DNA from: Paraoerskovia sediminicola
GTDB taxonomy: Bacteria; Actinomycetota; Actinomycetes; Actinomycetales; Cellulomonadaceae
Assembly (NCBI RefSeq): GCF_030296575.1
Contig: NZ_AP027729.1
Coordinates: 372,001-436,000 of the forward strand
DNA: 64,000 nt
Direction of reading: 5' to 3'
In this document: one piece after another, positions 54,911 to 64,000 of the stretch
Numbering within the stretch: the first letter of the stretch is position 1
How the letters are laid out: each line of letters opens with the position of its first letter
Notes under the pieces: generated by a model
The model's database searches: none
Seen by the model: the letters and a program-made list of their open reading frames with translations, nothing else
What the model was told of the DNA's origin: nothing
Program-made: the position numbers and the translations under genes

Positions 54911-57390
54911 ATGAGCATCACGACACCTCGTCCGACCACCCGTGCCTGGGCGAAGGGAAGCGGGGACGTCACCTCCGAGACCCTCGGCACGATCGACCGC
55001 TGGTGGCGCGCCGCGAACTACCTCTCGGTCGGCCAGATCTACCTCCTGTCCAACCCCTGCTGCGCACCACGCTGTCCAAGGACGACGTCAAGCCCCGCCT
55101 CCTCGGCCACTGGGGCACCACGCCCGGGCTCACGTTCCTCTACGCGCACCTCAACCGCGCGATCGCCGAGCGCTCGCAGCCGACGATCTACGTCACCGGC
55201 CCCGGCCACGGCGGCCCGGGCCTGGTCGCCGCCGCCTACCTCGACCGCACCTACAGCGAGGTCTACCCCGACATCACCGAGGACGCCGAGGGCGTCAAGC
55301 GCCTGTTCCGGCAGTTCTCGTTCCCCGGCGGCATCCCGTCCCACGTCGCCCCCGAGACCCCGGGGTCGATCCACGAGGGCGGCGAGCTCGGCTACGCCCT
55401 GTCGCACGCCTACGGCGCCGCGTTCGACAACCCCGACCTGCTGGTCGCGACGGTCGTCGGCGACGGCGAGGCCGAGACCGGACCGCTCGCGACGAGCTGG
55501 CACTCCAACAAGTTCGTCAACCCGGCGCGCGACGGCGTCGTCCTGCCGATCCTGCACCTCAACGGGTACAAGATCGCCAACCCGACCGTCCTGGCCCGCA
55601 TCGGCGACGACGAGCTCGAGGCGCTCATGGTCGGCTACGGGCACAAGCCGCACGTCTTCGTCGCCGGGTTCGACGACGAGTCGCACGAGGACGTCCACGC
55701 GCGCTTCGCGGCGCTGCTCGACGAGGTCCTCGACGAGATCGCCGACATCAAGGCCAAGGCCGCCGACGGCGACGAGTCCCGCCCGATGTGGCCGATGATC
55801 GTCTTCCGCACCCCCAAGGGCTGGACCGGCCCCGACTACATCGACGGCAAGAAGACGACCGGCTCGTGGCGGGCGCACCAGGTGCCTCTCGCCAACGCGC
55901 GCGACACCCCCGAGCACCTCGAGGTGCTCCACAGCTGGCTCGCCTCCTACAAGCCGGAGGAGCTGTTCGACGAGGACGGCAAGGCCGCCGACGACATCCG
56001 CGGGCTCGCCCCCGAGGGCCAGCTCCGGATGAGCGACAACCCCAACGGCAACGGCGGCCTGCTGCTCAAGGACCTGCGCCTGCCGGACTTCCGCGACTAC
56101 GGCGTCGACGTGCCGGTGCCCGGCGGCTCGATCAGCGAGGCGCCGAAGATCCTCGGCACCTGGCTCACCGACGTGATCCGCCAGAACCCCGACAACTTCC
56201 GGATCTTCGGCCCCGACGAGACCGCGTCGAACCGCCTGCAGGCCGTCTTCGAGGAGACGGACAAGCAGTGGAACGCCGACTTCGTCGGCCCCGAGGTCGA
56301 CGAGCACCTCGCGCGCGCCGGACGCGTCATGGAGATGCTCTCCGAGCACCAGTGCCAGGGCTGGCTCGAGGGCTACCTGCTCACCGGTCGCCACGGGCTG
56401 TTCAACTGCTACGAGGCGTTCATCCACATCATCGACTCGATGTTCAACCAGCACGCCAAGTGGTTGAAGGTCACCGACGACATCCCGTGGCGCCGACCGA
56501 TCGCCAGCCTGAACTACCTGCTCTCGTCGCACGTGTGGCGCCAGGACCACAACGGGTTCAGCCACCAGGACCCGGGGTTCATCGACCACGTCGTCAACAA
56601 GAAGGCCGAGATCGTCCGGGTGTACCTGCCGCCGGACGCGAACACGCTCCTGTCGACGTACGACCACTGCCTGCGCAGCCGGCAGTACGTCAACGTCGTG
56701 GTGACCGGCAAGCAGCCCGCGCCGAACTTCCTGACGATGGACCAGGCCGTCGCGCACTGCACCCGCGGCCTCGGCATCTGGGACTGGGCCGGCACCGAGG
56801 TGGAGGGCGAGGAGCCGGACGTCGTGCTCGGCTGCGCCGGCGACGTCCCGACCCTCGAGGCCCTCGCGGCCGCGGACATCCTGCGCCGGGAGATCCCCGA
56901 GCTGAAGGTCCGCCTCGTCAACGTGGTCGACCTGATGCGGATGCAGGACGAGAAGGAGCACCCGCACGGGCTCTCCGACAAGGACTTCGACACCATCTTC
57001 ACGAAGACCAAGCCGGTCATCTTCGCCTACCACGGCTACCCGTGGCTGATCCACCGCCTCACCTACCGCCGCAACGGGCACGCCAACATCCACGTGCGCG
57101 GGTATAAGGAAGAGGGCACCACGACGACGCCGTTCGACATGGTCATGCTCAACGACCTCGACCGGTTCCACCTGGTCATCGACGTCATCGACCGCGTGCC
57201 GTCACTCGGCACCAGCCGCGCCGGGCTGCGCCAGCGCATGGTCGACGCGCGGCTCGACGCCCGTGAGTACACGCGCGCCCACGGCGACGACCTGCCCGCC
57301 GTCCGCGACTGGGTCTGGCCCGCAGCGGCCGAGGCCGGTCTCGACACCGAGGTGGACGCGACCGTGGCCACCGGAGGAGACAACGAATGA
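54911..57390 (+). CDS. xfp: Xylulose-5-phosphate/fructose-6-phosphate phosphoketolase; frameshift near 55055
   Basis: ThDP enzyme splitting Xu5P or F6P with phosphate to acetyl phosphate plus GAP or E4P. About 826 aa, the usual family length. Seen: [34 protein letters not shown], the ThDP motif [28 protein letters not shown] and the C-terminal [11 protein letters not shown]. One C is missing at CCCC 55054-55057 (restores [13 protein letters not shown]). ATG 54911 has GGAG 6-7 nt upstream. The stop overlaps pta (ATGA): acetyl phosphate is passed to the Pta/AckA pair encoded next. Confidence 0.94.
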
Positions 57391-59507
57391 GCGAGTTCGC
57401 TCGCAGCGTCTACATCACCAGCCCCGAGGGTGAGACCGGCAAGTCCACGGTCGCCCTCGGGGTGCTCGACCTCCTGGTCGCGCGGACCCGCAAGGTCGGC
57501 GTGTTCCGCCCGGTCGCGCGCACCAAGTCCCCGCCCGACGAGGGCGACCACGACCACGTGCTCGAGCTGCTGCTCGCCCACGACGGCGTGGACCTGACGT
57601 ACGACGAGGCGATCGGCGTCACCTACGAGGACGTCCACCGTGACGCCGAGGCGGCCCTGTCGCAGATCGTCGCCCGCTTCCACGACGTCGCCGCCAAGTG
57701 CGACGCCGTCGTGATCGTCGGCACGGACTACACGGACGTCGCCGGGCCCACCGAGCTCTCCTTCAACGCGAGGATCGCGGCGAACCTGGGCGCTCCGGTG
57801 CTCCTGGTCGTCTCCGGCAAGGAGCGCGCCGCGGCCGAGGTCGTCCAGCTCGCCGAGGTCTCGGTGTCCGAGCTCCAGTCGCACCACGCCCAGATGGTCG
57901 GGGTCGTGGCTAACCGGTGCGTCCCCGACCGCCTCGACGACGTCCGCACCGCCATGGCGGAGGGCCCCGGCGCGCGCTGGGGCCTCCCCACCTGGGCCGT
58001 CCCGGACGACCCGTCCCTCACCGCCCCGACGGTCGAGGCGCTCATGGAGGCCGTCCACGGCCGCCTCGCCTTCGGCGACCGCGAGCTCCTCGGTCGCGAG
58101 GTGCTCGACGTCCTCGTCGGCGCCATGACGCTCGACAACATGCTCGAGCGGCTCACGGACGGCGCGATCGTCATCACGCCCGGCGACCGGGCCGAGCTGC
58201 TCATCGGGCTCATCGCCGCGCACTCGGCGCCGGGGTTCCCGTCCCTGGCCGGCATCATCCTCAACGGCGGCTTCTACCCGCCGCTGACGAGCGCCGACCT
58301 GGTGGCCGACCTCGACCCGCGCCTGCCGGTCATCCGTACCGACCTGGGGACGTTCCGCACGGCGAGCGCCGCCGCGAACGTCAAGGGGCGCGTGACCAAG
58401 GACTCGCAGCGCAAGATCGACACCGCGCGGGCGCTGTTCGAGCAGAACGTCGACGGCGCGGCGCTGCTCGAGACGCTCGACCTCCCGCGCGTCGGCGCCG
58501 TGACCCCGCTGATGTTCGAGTACGAGCTCATCAGCCGGGCTCGGGCGGACCGGAAGCGGATCGTGCTCCCCGAGGGTTCCGACGACCGGATCCTGCGCGC
58601 CGCCTCGACGCTGCTGGGCCGGCAGGTCGCCGACCTCACGATCCTCGGCGAGGAGAAGGAGATCCGCTCCCGCGCGATCGAGCTCGGCCTGAACCTCGAC
58701 GCCGCGCACGTGCTCTCGACGCACGACCCGGCGCACGTCGAGCGGTTCTCCCACGAGTACGCGAAGATCCGGGCGCACAAGGGCATGACGGTCGAGCGCG
58801 CTCGGGAGATCGTCACCGGCGCCTCGTACTTCGGCACGATGATGGTCCACCTCGGCCTCGCCGACGGCATGGTCTCGGGGGCGGCGCACACCACCGCGCA
58901 CACGATCCGGCCGTCGTTCGAGATCATCAAGACGGTCCCCGGCGTCTCCGTGGTGTCGTCGGTGTTCCTCATGTGCCTCGAGGACCGCGTCCTCGTGTAC
59001 GGCGACTGCGCGGTCAACCCGGACCCGACCGCGACGCAGCTCGCGGACATCGCCATCTCCTCGGCCGCGACCGCCGCGCAGTTCGGGGTCGACCAGCGCA
59101 TCGCGATGCTGTCCTACTCGACCGGGAGCTCCGGCTCCGGCGCCGACGTCGACAAGGTGCGCGAGGCGACCGCCCTGGCCCGGGAGCGGCGTCCCGACCT
59201 CGTCCTCGAAGGACCGATCCAGTACGACGCCGCGGTCGACGCGAGCGTGGCGGCGTCGAAGCTCCCCGGCTCGGACGTCGCGGGCAAGGCGACCGTGTTC
59301 ATCTTTCCGGACCTCAACACGGGCAACAACACCTACAAGGCCGTCCAGCGGTCGGCGGGCGCCATCGCGATCGGCCCCGTGCTCCAGGGCCTGAACAAGC
59401 CGGTCAACGACCTGTCGCGCGGCGCCCTGGTGCAGGACATCGTCAACACCGTCGCGATCACGGCCATCCAGGCGCAGAACCCCACCGGAACCGGAGACGA
59501 CGCATGA
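57387..59507 (+). CDS. pta: Phosphate acetyltransferase (long form with P-loop and DRTGG domains)
   Basis: Interconverts acetyl phosphate and acetyl-CoA. 706 aa and intact: an N-terminal AAA_26/P-loop domain ([15 protein letters not shown]), a DRTGG domain at about 215-330, and the catalytic PTA_PTB domain (about 380-700) with [53 protein letters not shown] and [16 protein letters not shown]. Middle gene of the xfp-pta-ackA operon, overlapping both neighbours by ATGA. Confidence 0.96.
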   Translation: MSEFARSVYITSPEGETGKSTVALGVLDLLVARTRKVGVFRPVARTKSPPDEGDHDHVLELLLAHDGVDLTYDEAIGVTYEDVHRDAEAALSQIVARFHDVAAKCDAVVIVGTDYTDVAGPTELSFNARIAANLGAPVLLVVSGKERAAAEVVQLAEVSVSELQSHHAQMVGVVANRCVPDRLDDVRTAMAEGPGARWGLPTWAVPDDPSLTAPTVEALMEAVHGRLAFGDRELLGREVLDVLVGAMTLDNMLERLTDGAIVITPGDRAELLIGLIAAHSAPGFPSLAGIILNGGFYPPLTSADLVADLDPRLPVIRTDLGTFRTASAAANVKGRVTKDSQRKIDTARALFEQNVDGAALLETLDLPRVGAVTPLMFEYELISRARADRKRIVLPEGSDDRILRAASTLLGRQVADLTILGEEKEIRSRAIELGLNLDAAHVLSTHDPAHVERFSHEYAKIRAHKGMTVERAREIVTGASYFGTMMVHLGLADGMVSGAAHTTAHTIRPSFEIIKTVPGVSVVSSVFLMCLEDRVLVYGDCAVNPDPTATQLADIAISSAATAAQFGVDQRIAMLSYSTGSSGSGADVDKVREATALARERRPDLVLEGPIQYDAAVDASVAASKLPGSDVAGKATVFIFPDLNTGNNTYKAVQRSAGAIAIGPVLQGLNKPVNDLSRGALVQDIVNTVAITAIQAQNPTGTGDDA

Positions 59508-60719
59508 GCACCGCGACCCCAGCCACGCGAGCCACGGTGCTCGTGCTCAACTCGGGCTCGTCCTCGTTGAAGTACCAGCTCGTCGACCCTGCCACGGGTA
59601 CCGCGCTCGCCGTGGGCCTCATGGAGCGGATCGGCCAGGACACCGGCCTCGTGAAGCACGAGGCCGGCCCCCGCGTGGCCAAGCGTGAGCTCCCGATCCC
59701 GGACCACGCGGCGGCGCTGACGATCGCCCTCGACCTGTTCGAGGAGGTCGGGCCGTCGCTCGCCGACGCGAACATCGTCGCGGTGGGCCACCGGGTCGTC
59801 CAGGGCGGGCCCCTGTTCGACGCGCCCGTGGTCGTCGACGACGCCGCCCTGTCCAAGATCGAAGGGCTCTCGCCTCTCGCCCCGCTGCACAACCCGGCGA
59901 ACGCGACGGGTATCGCCGTCGGGCGCCGGCTGCTGCCCGACGTCCCGCACGTCGCGGTCTTCGACACCGGGTTCTTCCACGCGCTGCCCGCGGCGTCGGC
60001 GACCTACGCGCTGGCGAAGGACGTCGCGGAGAAGTTCAGCGTGCGCCGCTACGGGGCGCACGGCACCTCGCACGAGTTCGTCTCCAAGGCCGTCGCCGAG
60101 CTCCTCGGCCGCCCGCTCGAGGACCTGAACCAGATCGTGCTCCACCTCGGCAACGGCGCCTCGGCGTCCGCCATCAAGGGCGGGTCGCCGATCGACACGT
60201 CGATGGGGCTGACCCCCTCGAGGGGCTCGTCATGGGCACCCGGACCGGTGACATCGACCCGGCCGTGATCTTCCACCTCATCCGCAACGCGGGTTCTCGG
60301 TAGACGAGGTCGACGACATCGTCAACAAGCGGTCCGGCATGCTCGGGCTGTGCGGCGAGAGCGACTTCCGTCTCGTGCACGACCTGATCGCCAAGGGCGA
60401 CGAGGACGCCCGCATCGCACTGGACGTCTACCTGCACCGGCTGAAGAAGTACATCGGGGGCTACACGGCCGTCCTCGGCGGCCTCGACGTCATCACGTTC
60501 ACCGCGGGCATCGGCGAGAACGACGACGCCGTCCGAGCGGGGGCGCTCGACGGCCTCGAACACCTCGGGATCAAGCTCGACCCGGAGCTCAACGCCGGCC
60601 GGGTCAAGGAGCCGAAGATCGTCTCGACCGACGACTCCCCCGTCACCGTCGTGGTCTACCCGACGAACGAGGAGCTCGCGATCGCCCGGCACACGATGCG
60701 GACCGCCGGCCTGGACTGA
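59504..60719 (+). CDS. ackA: Acetate kinase; frameshifts near 60215 and 60292
   Basis: Makes ATP from acetyl phosphate, releasing acetate. About 405 aa after repair. Seen: [80 protein letters not shown] (once one C is restored at 60213-60217), [11 protein letters not shown] (once one G is restored at 60291-60293) and FTAGIGEN. Without both repairs the protein would end before the ATP site. Last gene of the phosphoketolase operon. Confidence 0.93.
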
Positions 60720-60738
60720 GCCCGGAGCCCTCCGACCA

Positions 60739-61641
60739 GTGACCGTCCTCGTCGACCCTCCCTCGTGGCCCGCCCACGGCACGCTCTGGTCGCACCTCGT
60801 CTCCGACACGTCGCTCGACGAGCTGCACCGCTTCGCCGGGGCCGTCGGGATCGCCCGGCGAGCGTTCGACCTCGACCACTACGACGTGCCGGCCTCCCGG
60901 TACGACGAGCTCGTCGCGTCCGGGGCGGTGCCGGTCGGCGGACGCGACCTGGCGCGCCGGCTCGTCGCGTCCGGGCTGCGCGTCCCGGGCCGAGACCGAC
61001 GGGCCGCGAAGGACGCAGCGCTGCTGGGCCGCTGGTCGGCGGTGTGGGCGTCGGAGCACCCGGCGCCGCTCGAGCTCGGCAGGTCGCTCCTCGATCGCTG
61101 GCACGAGCCGCACCGCACGTACCACGACGCGGCGCACCTGACGTTCGTGCTCGACTCGCTCGACCAGCTGCTCGCGGAGTCGCCCGGCACCGCGGGCCCA
61201 CCCCGGACCCTCCACCTCGCGCTCTGGTTCCACGACGCGGTGCACGACGGCGTCGCCGGGGACGACGAGAAGCGCTCGGCAGCGCTCGCAGTCGAGTCGC
61301 TCACGCCCCTCCTCGAGCCCATCGACGTCGCCGAGGTCGCGCGTCTCGTGCGCCTCACCGCGACGCACGACCCCGATGCGGCCGACCTCGCCGGGGCGCT
61401 CGTGTGCGACGCCGACCTCGCGATCCTCGGGACGTCGTCCGACCGCTACGCGCGGTACGCGCGCCAGGTGCGCGCGAAGTACGCCCACGTCCCCGACGAC
61501 GTCTTCGCTTCCGCTCGTGCAGAGGTGCTCGAGACGCTGCTGACCCGCCCCGCGCTCTACCGGACCGATCAGGGCCGGCGGGCCTGGGAGGCCCGGGCCC
61601 GCGCGAACGTCGGAGCGGAGATCGCGGCGCTCAGGAGGTGA
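60739..61641 (+). CDS. DUF4031 plus HD-domain protein (predicted metal-dependent phosphohydrolase)
   Basis: 300 aa. Residues 1-85 match DUF4031 (VLVDPPSWPAHGTLWSHLVSD...HYDVPASRYDELV); residues about 110-300 form an HD-type helical domain with YHDAAHL, LWFHDAVHDG and a later LVCDADLAILG supplying metal-binding His/Asp. It probably hydrolyses a nucleotide or similar phosphate; substrate unknown. It starts with GTG 20 nt after ackA, so it may share that transcript. The last 11 bp overlap the convergent GNAT gene. Confidence 0.78.
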   Translation: MTVLVDPPSWPAHGTLWSHLVSDTSLDELHRFAGAVGIARRAFDLDHYDVPASRYDELVASGAVPVGGRDLARRLVASGLRVPGRDRRAAKDAALLGRWSAVWASEHPAPLELGRSLLDRWHEPHRTYHDAAHLTFVLDSLDQLLAESPGTAGPPRTLHLALWFHDAVHDGVAGDDEKRSAALAVESLTPLLEPIDVAEVARLVRLTATHDPDAADLAGALVCDADLAILGTSSDRYARYARQVRAKYAHVPDDVFASARAEVLETLLTRPALYRTDQGRRAWEARARANVGAEIAALRR

Positions 61642-62110
61642 CGGATCGGTCGAGCGTCCGCGCGTCGTCCCCGTCGCCCAACCAACGACCCAGGACGGCC
61701 GTGTCCTGGTCCTCGTAGCCGAGCCGCTCGTAGAAGCCGACGACCGCCGCGTTCGACCGCCGGACCATGAGCTGCACCTTGCGCGCACCGAGCCGTCGCA
61801 GGCGCTGCTCCGCCGCGGCGACCGTGCGACCGCCCAGGCCGTGCCCGCGGAGGCTCTCGTGGACGGCAACGTAGTAGACCCACCCGCGATGACCGTCGAC
61901 ACCGAGCATCGCGGACGCGACGACCGCGCCGCCCGAGCGCGCGACGATCACCGCGGAGGTGGGGCCGCTGCGCGCCTGCGCGATGTCGGTGTACGGGTCG
62001 TTCCAGGGCCGGACCAGGCCGCACTCCCGCCACAGCGAGACGACCTGCTCGACGTCCGAGTCCTCGATGTCCGTGATCGCGACGTCGGTGAGCTCGACGG
62101 GCACCGTCAC
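61631..62110 (-). CDS. GNAT-family N-acetyltransferase (YpeA-like)
   Basis: 159 aa single GNAT domain. The acetyl-CoA loop is RGHGLGGRTV in VHESLRGHGLGGR (about 90-102); NAAVVGFYERLGYE is the C-terminal motif. The N-terminal RECGLVRPWNDPYTDI resembles YpeA-type enzymes of unknown substrate. GTG 62110 overlaps the guaB3 stop by GTGA, so translation is coupled. Confidence 0.87.
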   Translation of the reverse strand: MTVPVELTDVAITDIEDSDVEQVVSLWRECGLVRPWNDPYTDIAQARSGPTSAVIVARSGGAVVASAMLGVDGHRGWVYYVAVHESLRGHGLGGRTVAAAEQRLRRLGARKVQLMVRRSNAAVVGFYERLGYEDQDTAVLGRWLGDGDDARTLDRSVTS

Positions 62111-63230
62111 CGCGGCTGGTAGGGCGAGATCACGACCTCGACCCGCTGGAACTCCTTGAGGTCGGAGTACCCGGTCGTGGCCATCGCGCGCCGCAGGGCG
62201 CCGACGATGTTGAGGGTGCCGTCGGCCTGGCGACCGGGACCGAAGAGGACCTCCTCGAGCGTCCCGGCCGTCCCGACGCGGACACGCTCACCACGCGGGA
62301 GCTGCGGGTGGTGCGCCTCGGGGCCCCAGTGCCACCCCTGCCCGGGGGCCTCCTCGGCGCGCGCGAGCGCGGCACCCAGCATGACGGCGTCGGCGCCGCA
62401 GGCGACGGCCTTCACGAGGTCGCCGGAGTGCCCGACCCCCCGTCGGCGATGACGTGCACGTACCGGCCGCCGGACTCGTCGAGGTAGTCGCGGCGCGCCG
62501 CCGCGACGTCCGCGACCGCGGAGGCCATGGGCGCGTGGATGCCGAGCGAGACACGCGTGGTGTGGGCGGCCCCGCCGCCGAAGCCGACGAGGACGCCCGC
62601 GGCGCCCGTCCGCATCAGGTGCAGCGCGGCGGTGTAGGTCGACGCACCGCCGACGACCACCGGCACGTCGAGCTCGTAGATGAAGCGTTTGAGGTTGAGC
62701 GGCTCGGCGTTGCCGGAGACGTGCTCGGCGGAGACCGTCGTGCCGCGGATGACGAAGAGGTCGACGCCCGCATCGACCACGCTCTGGTAGTGCTCCTGCG
62801 TGCGCTGCGGCGAGAGCGCCCCGGCGACGGGGACGCCCGCCGCGCGGATCTCGCGCAGCCGCTCCGTGATGAGGTCGGGCTTGATGGGCTCTGCGTAGAC
62901 CTGCTGCATGCGGCGGATCGCCTCGGTGGGCTCGAGGTTCGCGATCTCCGCGAGGATCGGCTCGGGCGACTCGTACCGGGTCCAGAGGCCCTCGAGGTCG
63001 AGGACGCCGAGCCCGCCGTGCCGGCCGAAGTCGATCGCCGTCGCGGGGCTCATCACCGAGTCCATCGGCGCCGCGATGATCGGCAGCTCGAAGTGGTAGG
63101 CGTCGATCTGCCACCCGACGGACACGTCCTTCGGGTCGCGGGTGCGCCTCGAGGGCACCACCGCGATGTCGTCGAACGAGTAGGCACGACGCCCACGCTT
63201 GCCTCGGCCGATCTCGATCTCGTTGCTCAC
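62107..63230 (-). CDS. guaB3: GuaB3-family IMP dehydrogenase-related protein; frameshift near 62439
   Basis: About 374 aa TIM barrel without CBS domains, the GuaB3 length. Seen: YSFDDIAVVPSRRTRDPKDV, AAPMDSVMSPATAIDFGRHGGLGVLDLEGLW, VVVGGASTYTAALHLMRTGAAGVLVGFGGG, and ADGGVGHSGDLVKAVACGADAVMLG once one G is restored at 62436-62441. The family is widespread in actinobacteria; its exact reaction in guanine nucleotide metabolism is not settled. GTG 63230 has TAGGCT 6 nt upstream (leaderless). Confidence 0.9.
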
Positions 63231-63236
63231 GCGGTC

Positions 63237-63242
63237 AGCCTA
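63237..63242 (-). promoter_or_regulatory. -10 hexamer TAGGCT, leaderless arrangement
   Basis: Minus-strand TAGGCT ends 6 nt before GTG 63230 of guaB3. Confidence 0.5.
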
Positions 63243-63369
63243 CCGGTCGGCGGGCCCTCGACCTGGTTGTCGGTGCCTCCTGGGAGAGTCGTTCCCGAGG
63301 GTCGGACGAGGCGACGCCGGACCGGCGGCAGCAGCGGAACCTGGCCGCGCGACAGGACGGAGCGAGGGC

Positions 63370-64000
63370 GTGAGGGACATGGGTTCGAGGGACACGGGTT
63401 CGAGCGGTGGGGGCTGGACGAGCGGTCCGCTGATCGGGTTCGACACCGAGACCACCGGGGTCGACGTGACGACCGACCGCGTCGTCACGGCCGCGCTCGT
63501 GCTCCGCGCGCCGGGGCGGCCCGCGTCGTCCCGGACCTGGTTGATCGACCCGGGGGTCGAGATCCCCGCCGAGGCGGCCGCCATCCACGGCATCACGACC
63601 GCGCACGCCCGCGCGCACGGCAGCGCGCCCGCCCCCGCGCTCGACGAGATCGCCGACGAGATCGTGGCGGCGCTGCGCGCCGACACCCCGGTCGTGGCGT
63701 ACAACGCGGCGTTCGACCTGTCGATCCTCGACGCCGAGCTCCGCCGGCACGCGCTGCCGACGCTGCGCGAACGGCTGGGGCACGAGGTCGGGCCGGTCAT
63801 CGACCCGCTCGTCCTGGACCGCGCGCTGGTGCGCAAGCGGTACGGCAAGCGCCGGCTCGGCGACCTGTGCCTGCACTACGGCGTCACCGCCGGCGCCGGA
63901 GGGCTCCACTCGGCCGACGTGGACGTCGAGGCGACGCTGGACGTGCTCGCGGCGATCGTCGCGGACCACCCCTGGGTCTCGACGAAAGACCTTGCCGAGA
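63370..64000 (+). CDS. DEDDh 3'-5' exonuclease (DnaQ / Pol III epsilon-like), cut by window end
   Basis: At least 210 residues, open at the window end. Exo I is FDTETTGVD (Asp, Glu), Exo II is PVVAYNAAFDLSIL (Asp), Exo III is HSADVDVEATLDVL (His, Asp), giving a complete DEDDh set. It is a stand-alone exonuclease typical of actinobacteria, probably for DNA repair or end trimming rather than replicative proofreading. GTG 63370 with GGAG 7 nt upstream is used; ATG 63379 is an alternative. Divergent from guaB3. Confidence 0.88.
   Translation, partial: MRDMGSRDTGSSGGGWTSGPLIGFDTETTGVDVTTDRVVTAALVLRAPGRPASSRTWLIDPGVEIPAEAAAIHGITTAHARAHGSAPAPALDEIADEIVAALRADTPVVAYNAAFDLSILDAELRRHALPTLRERLGHEVGPVIDPLVLDRALVRKRYGKRRLGDLCLHYGVTAGAGGLHSADVDVEATLDVLAAIVADHPWVSTKDLAE

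Noticed and set aside
60339-60719. Pseudogene of acetate kinase
   Set aside because: Both breaks are single missing bases in C and G runs; all motifs are intact on either side and the operon is otherwise complete.

Overview
The window is very high-GC DNA from an actinobacterium. The GH87-type alpha-1,3-glucanase with discoidin modules, an LPMTG-anchored giant surface protein, GuaB3, MoeZ, a bkd-accD/accA leucine operon of mycobacterial type and LiaFSR/PspC signalling together suggest a Micrococcales member near Cellulosimicrobium, Cellulomonas or Oerskovia. The genus is inferred; no rRNA or tRNA gene was seen.

Layout. 0.1-6.8 kb: secreted alpha-glucanase, an HdeD/DUF389 membrane fusion and two small membrane proteins. 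6.9-13.5 kb: assimilatory sulfate/siroheme operon (leader peptide, sir, cysH, cysD, cysN, cysG). 13.6-19.7 kb: a LiaFSR-like envelope-stress module (response regulator, PspC-type histidine kinase, divergent PspC/LiaF-like protein, acidic membrane protein) flanked by two paralogous membrane proteins. 19.9-22.7 kb: glycosyltransferase and guaA. 22.7-26.0 kb: thiamine genes (thiE divergent; TPP riboswitch then thiO-thiS-thiG). 26.1-28.5 kb: LexA-box-controlled DUF222/HNH protein with hexanucleotide repeats. 28.5-30.8 kb: VOC protein, moeZ, DUF3817 protein. 30.9-34.4 kb: asymmetric heterodimeric ABC exporter. 34.4-43.3 kb: giant DUF11-repeat cell-wall protein. 43.3-53.2 kb: an eight-gene operon (bkdABC, accD, accA, acyl-CoA dehydrogenase, MaoC hydratase, CitE-like lyase) able to take a branched keto acid, most likely that of leucine, to acetyl-CoA and acetoacetate. 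A divergent Lrp-type regulator and a CRP-like site sit at its head. 53.8-60.7 kb: SURF1 and the phosphoketolase-Pta-AckA operon. 60.7-64 kb: HD-domain protein, GNAT, guaB3 and a DEDDh exonuclease cut by the window end.

Two window-wide patterns matter for reading it. First, about 26 frameshifts interrupt otherwise well-conserved genes. Nearly all are explained by one G or C missing from a G/C run, so they look like sequencing or assembly errors. These genes are therefore reported whole, with the break marked. Second, at least eleven genes start 6-7 nt after a TANNNT -10 hexamer, the signature of leaderless transcripts; this was used to choose starts. The most interesting single item is a 30-codon leaderless ORF with four TGT Cys codons just upstream of the sulfite reductase gene, a probable cysteine-sensing attenuator.
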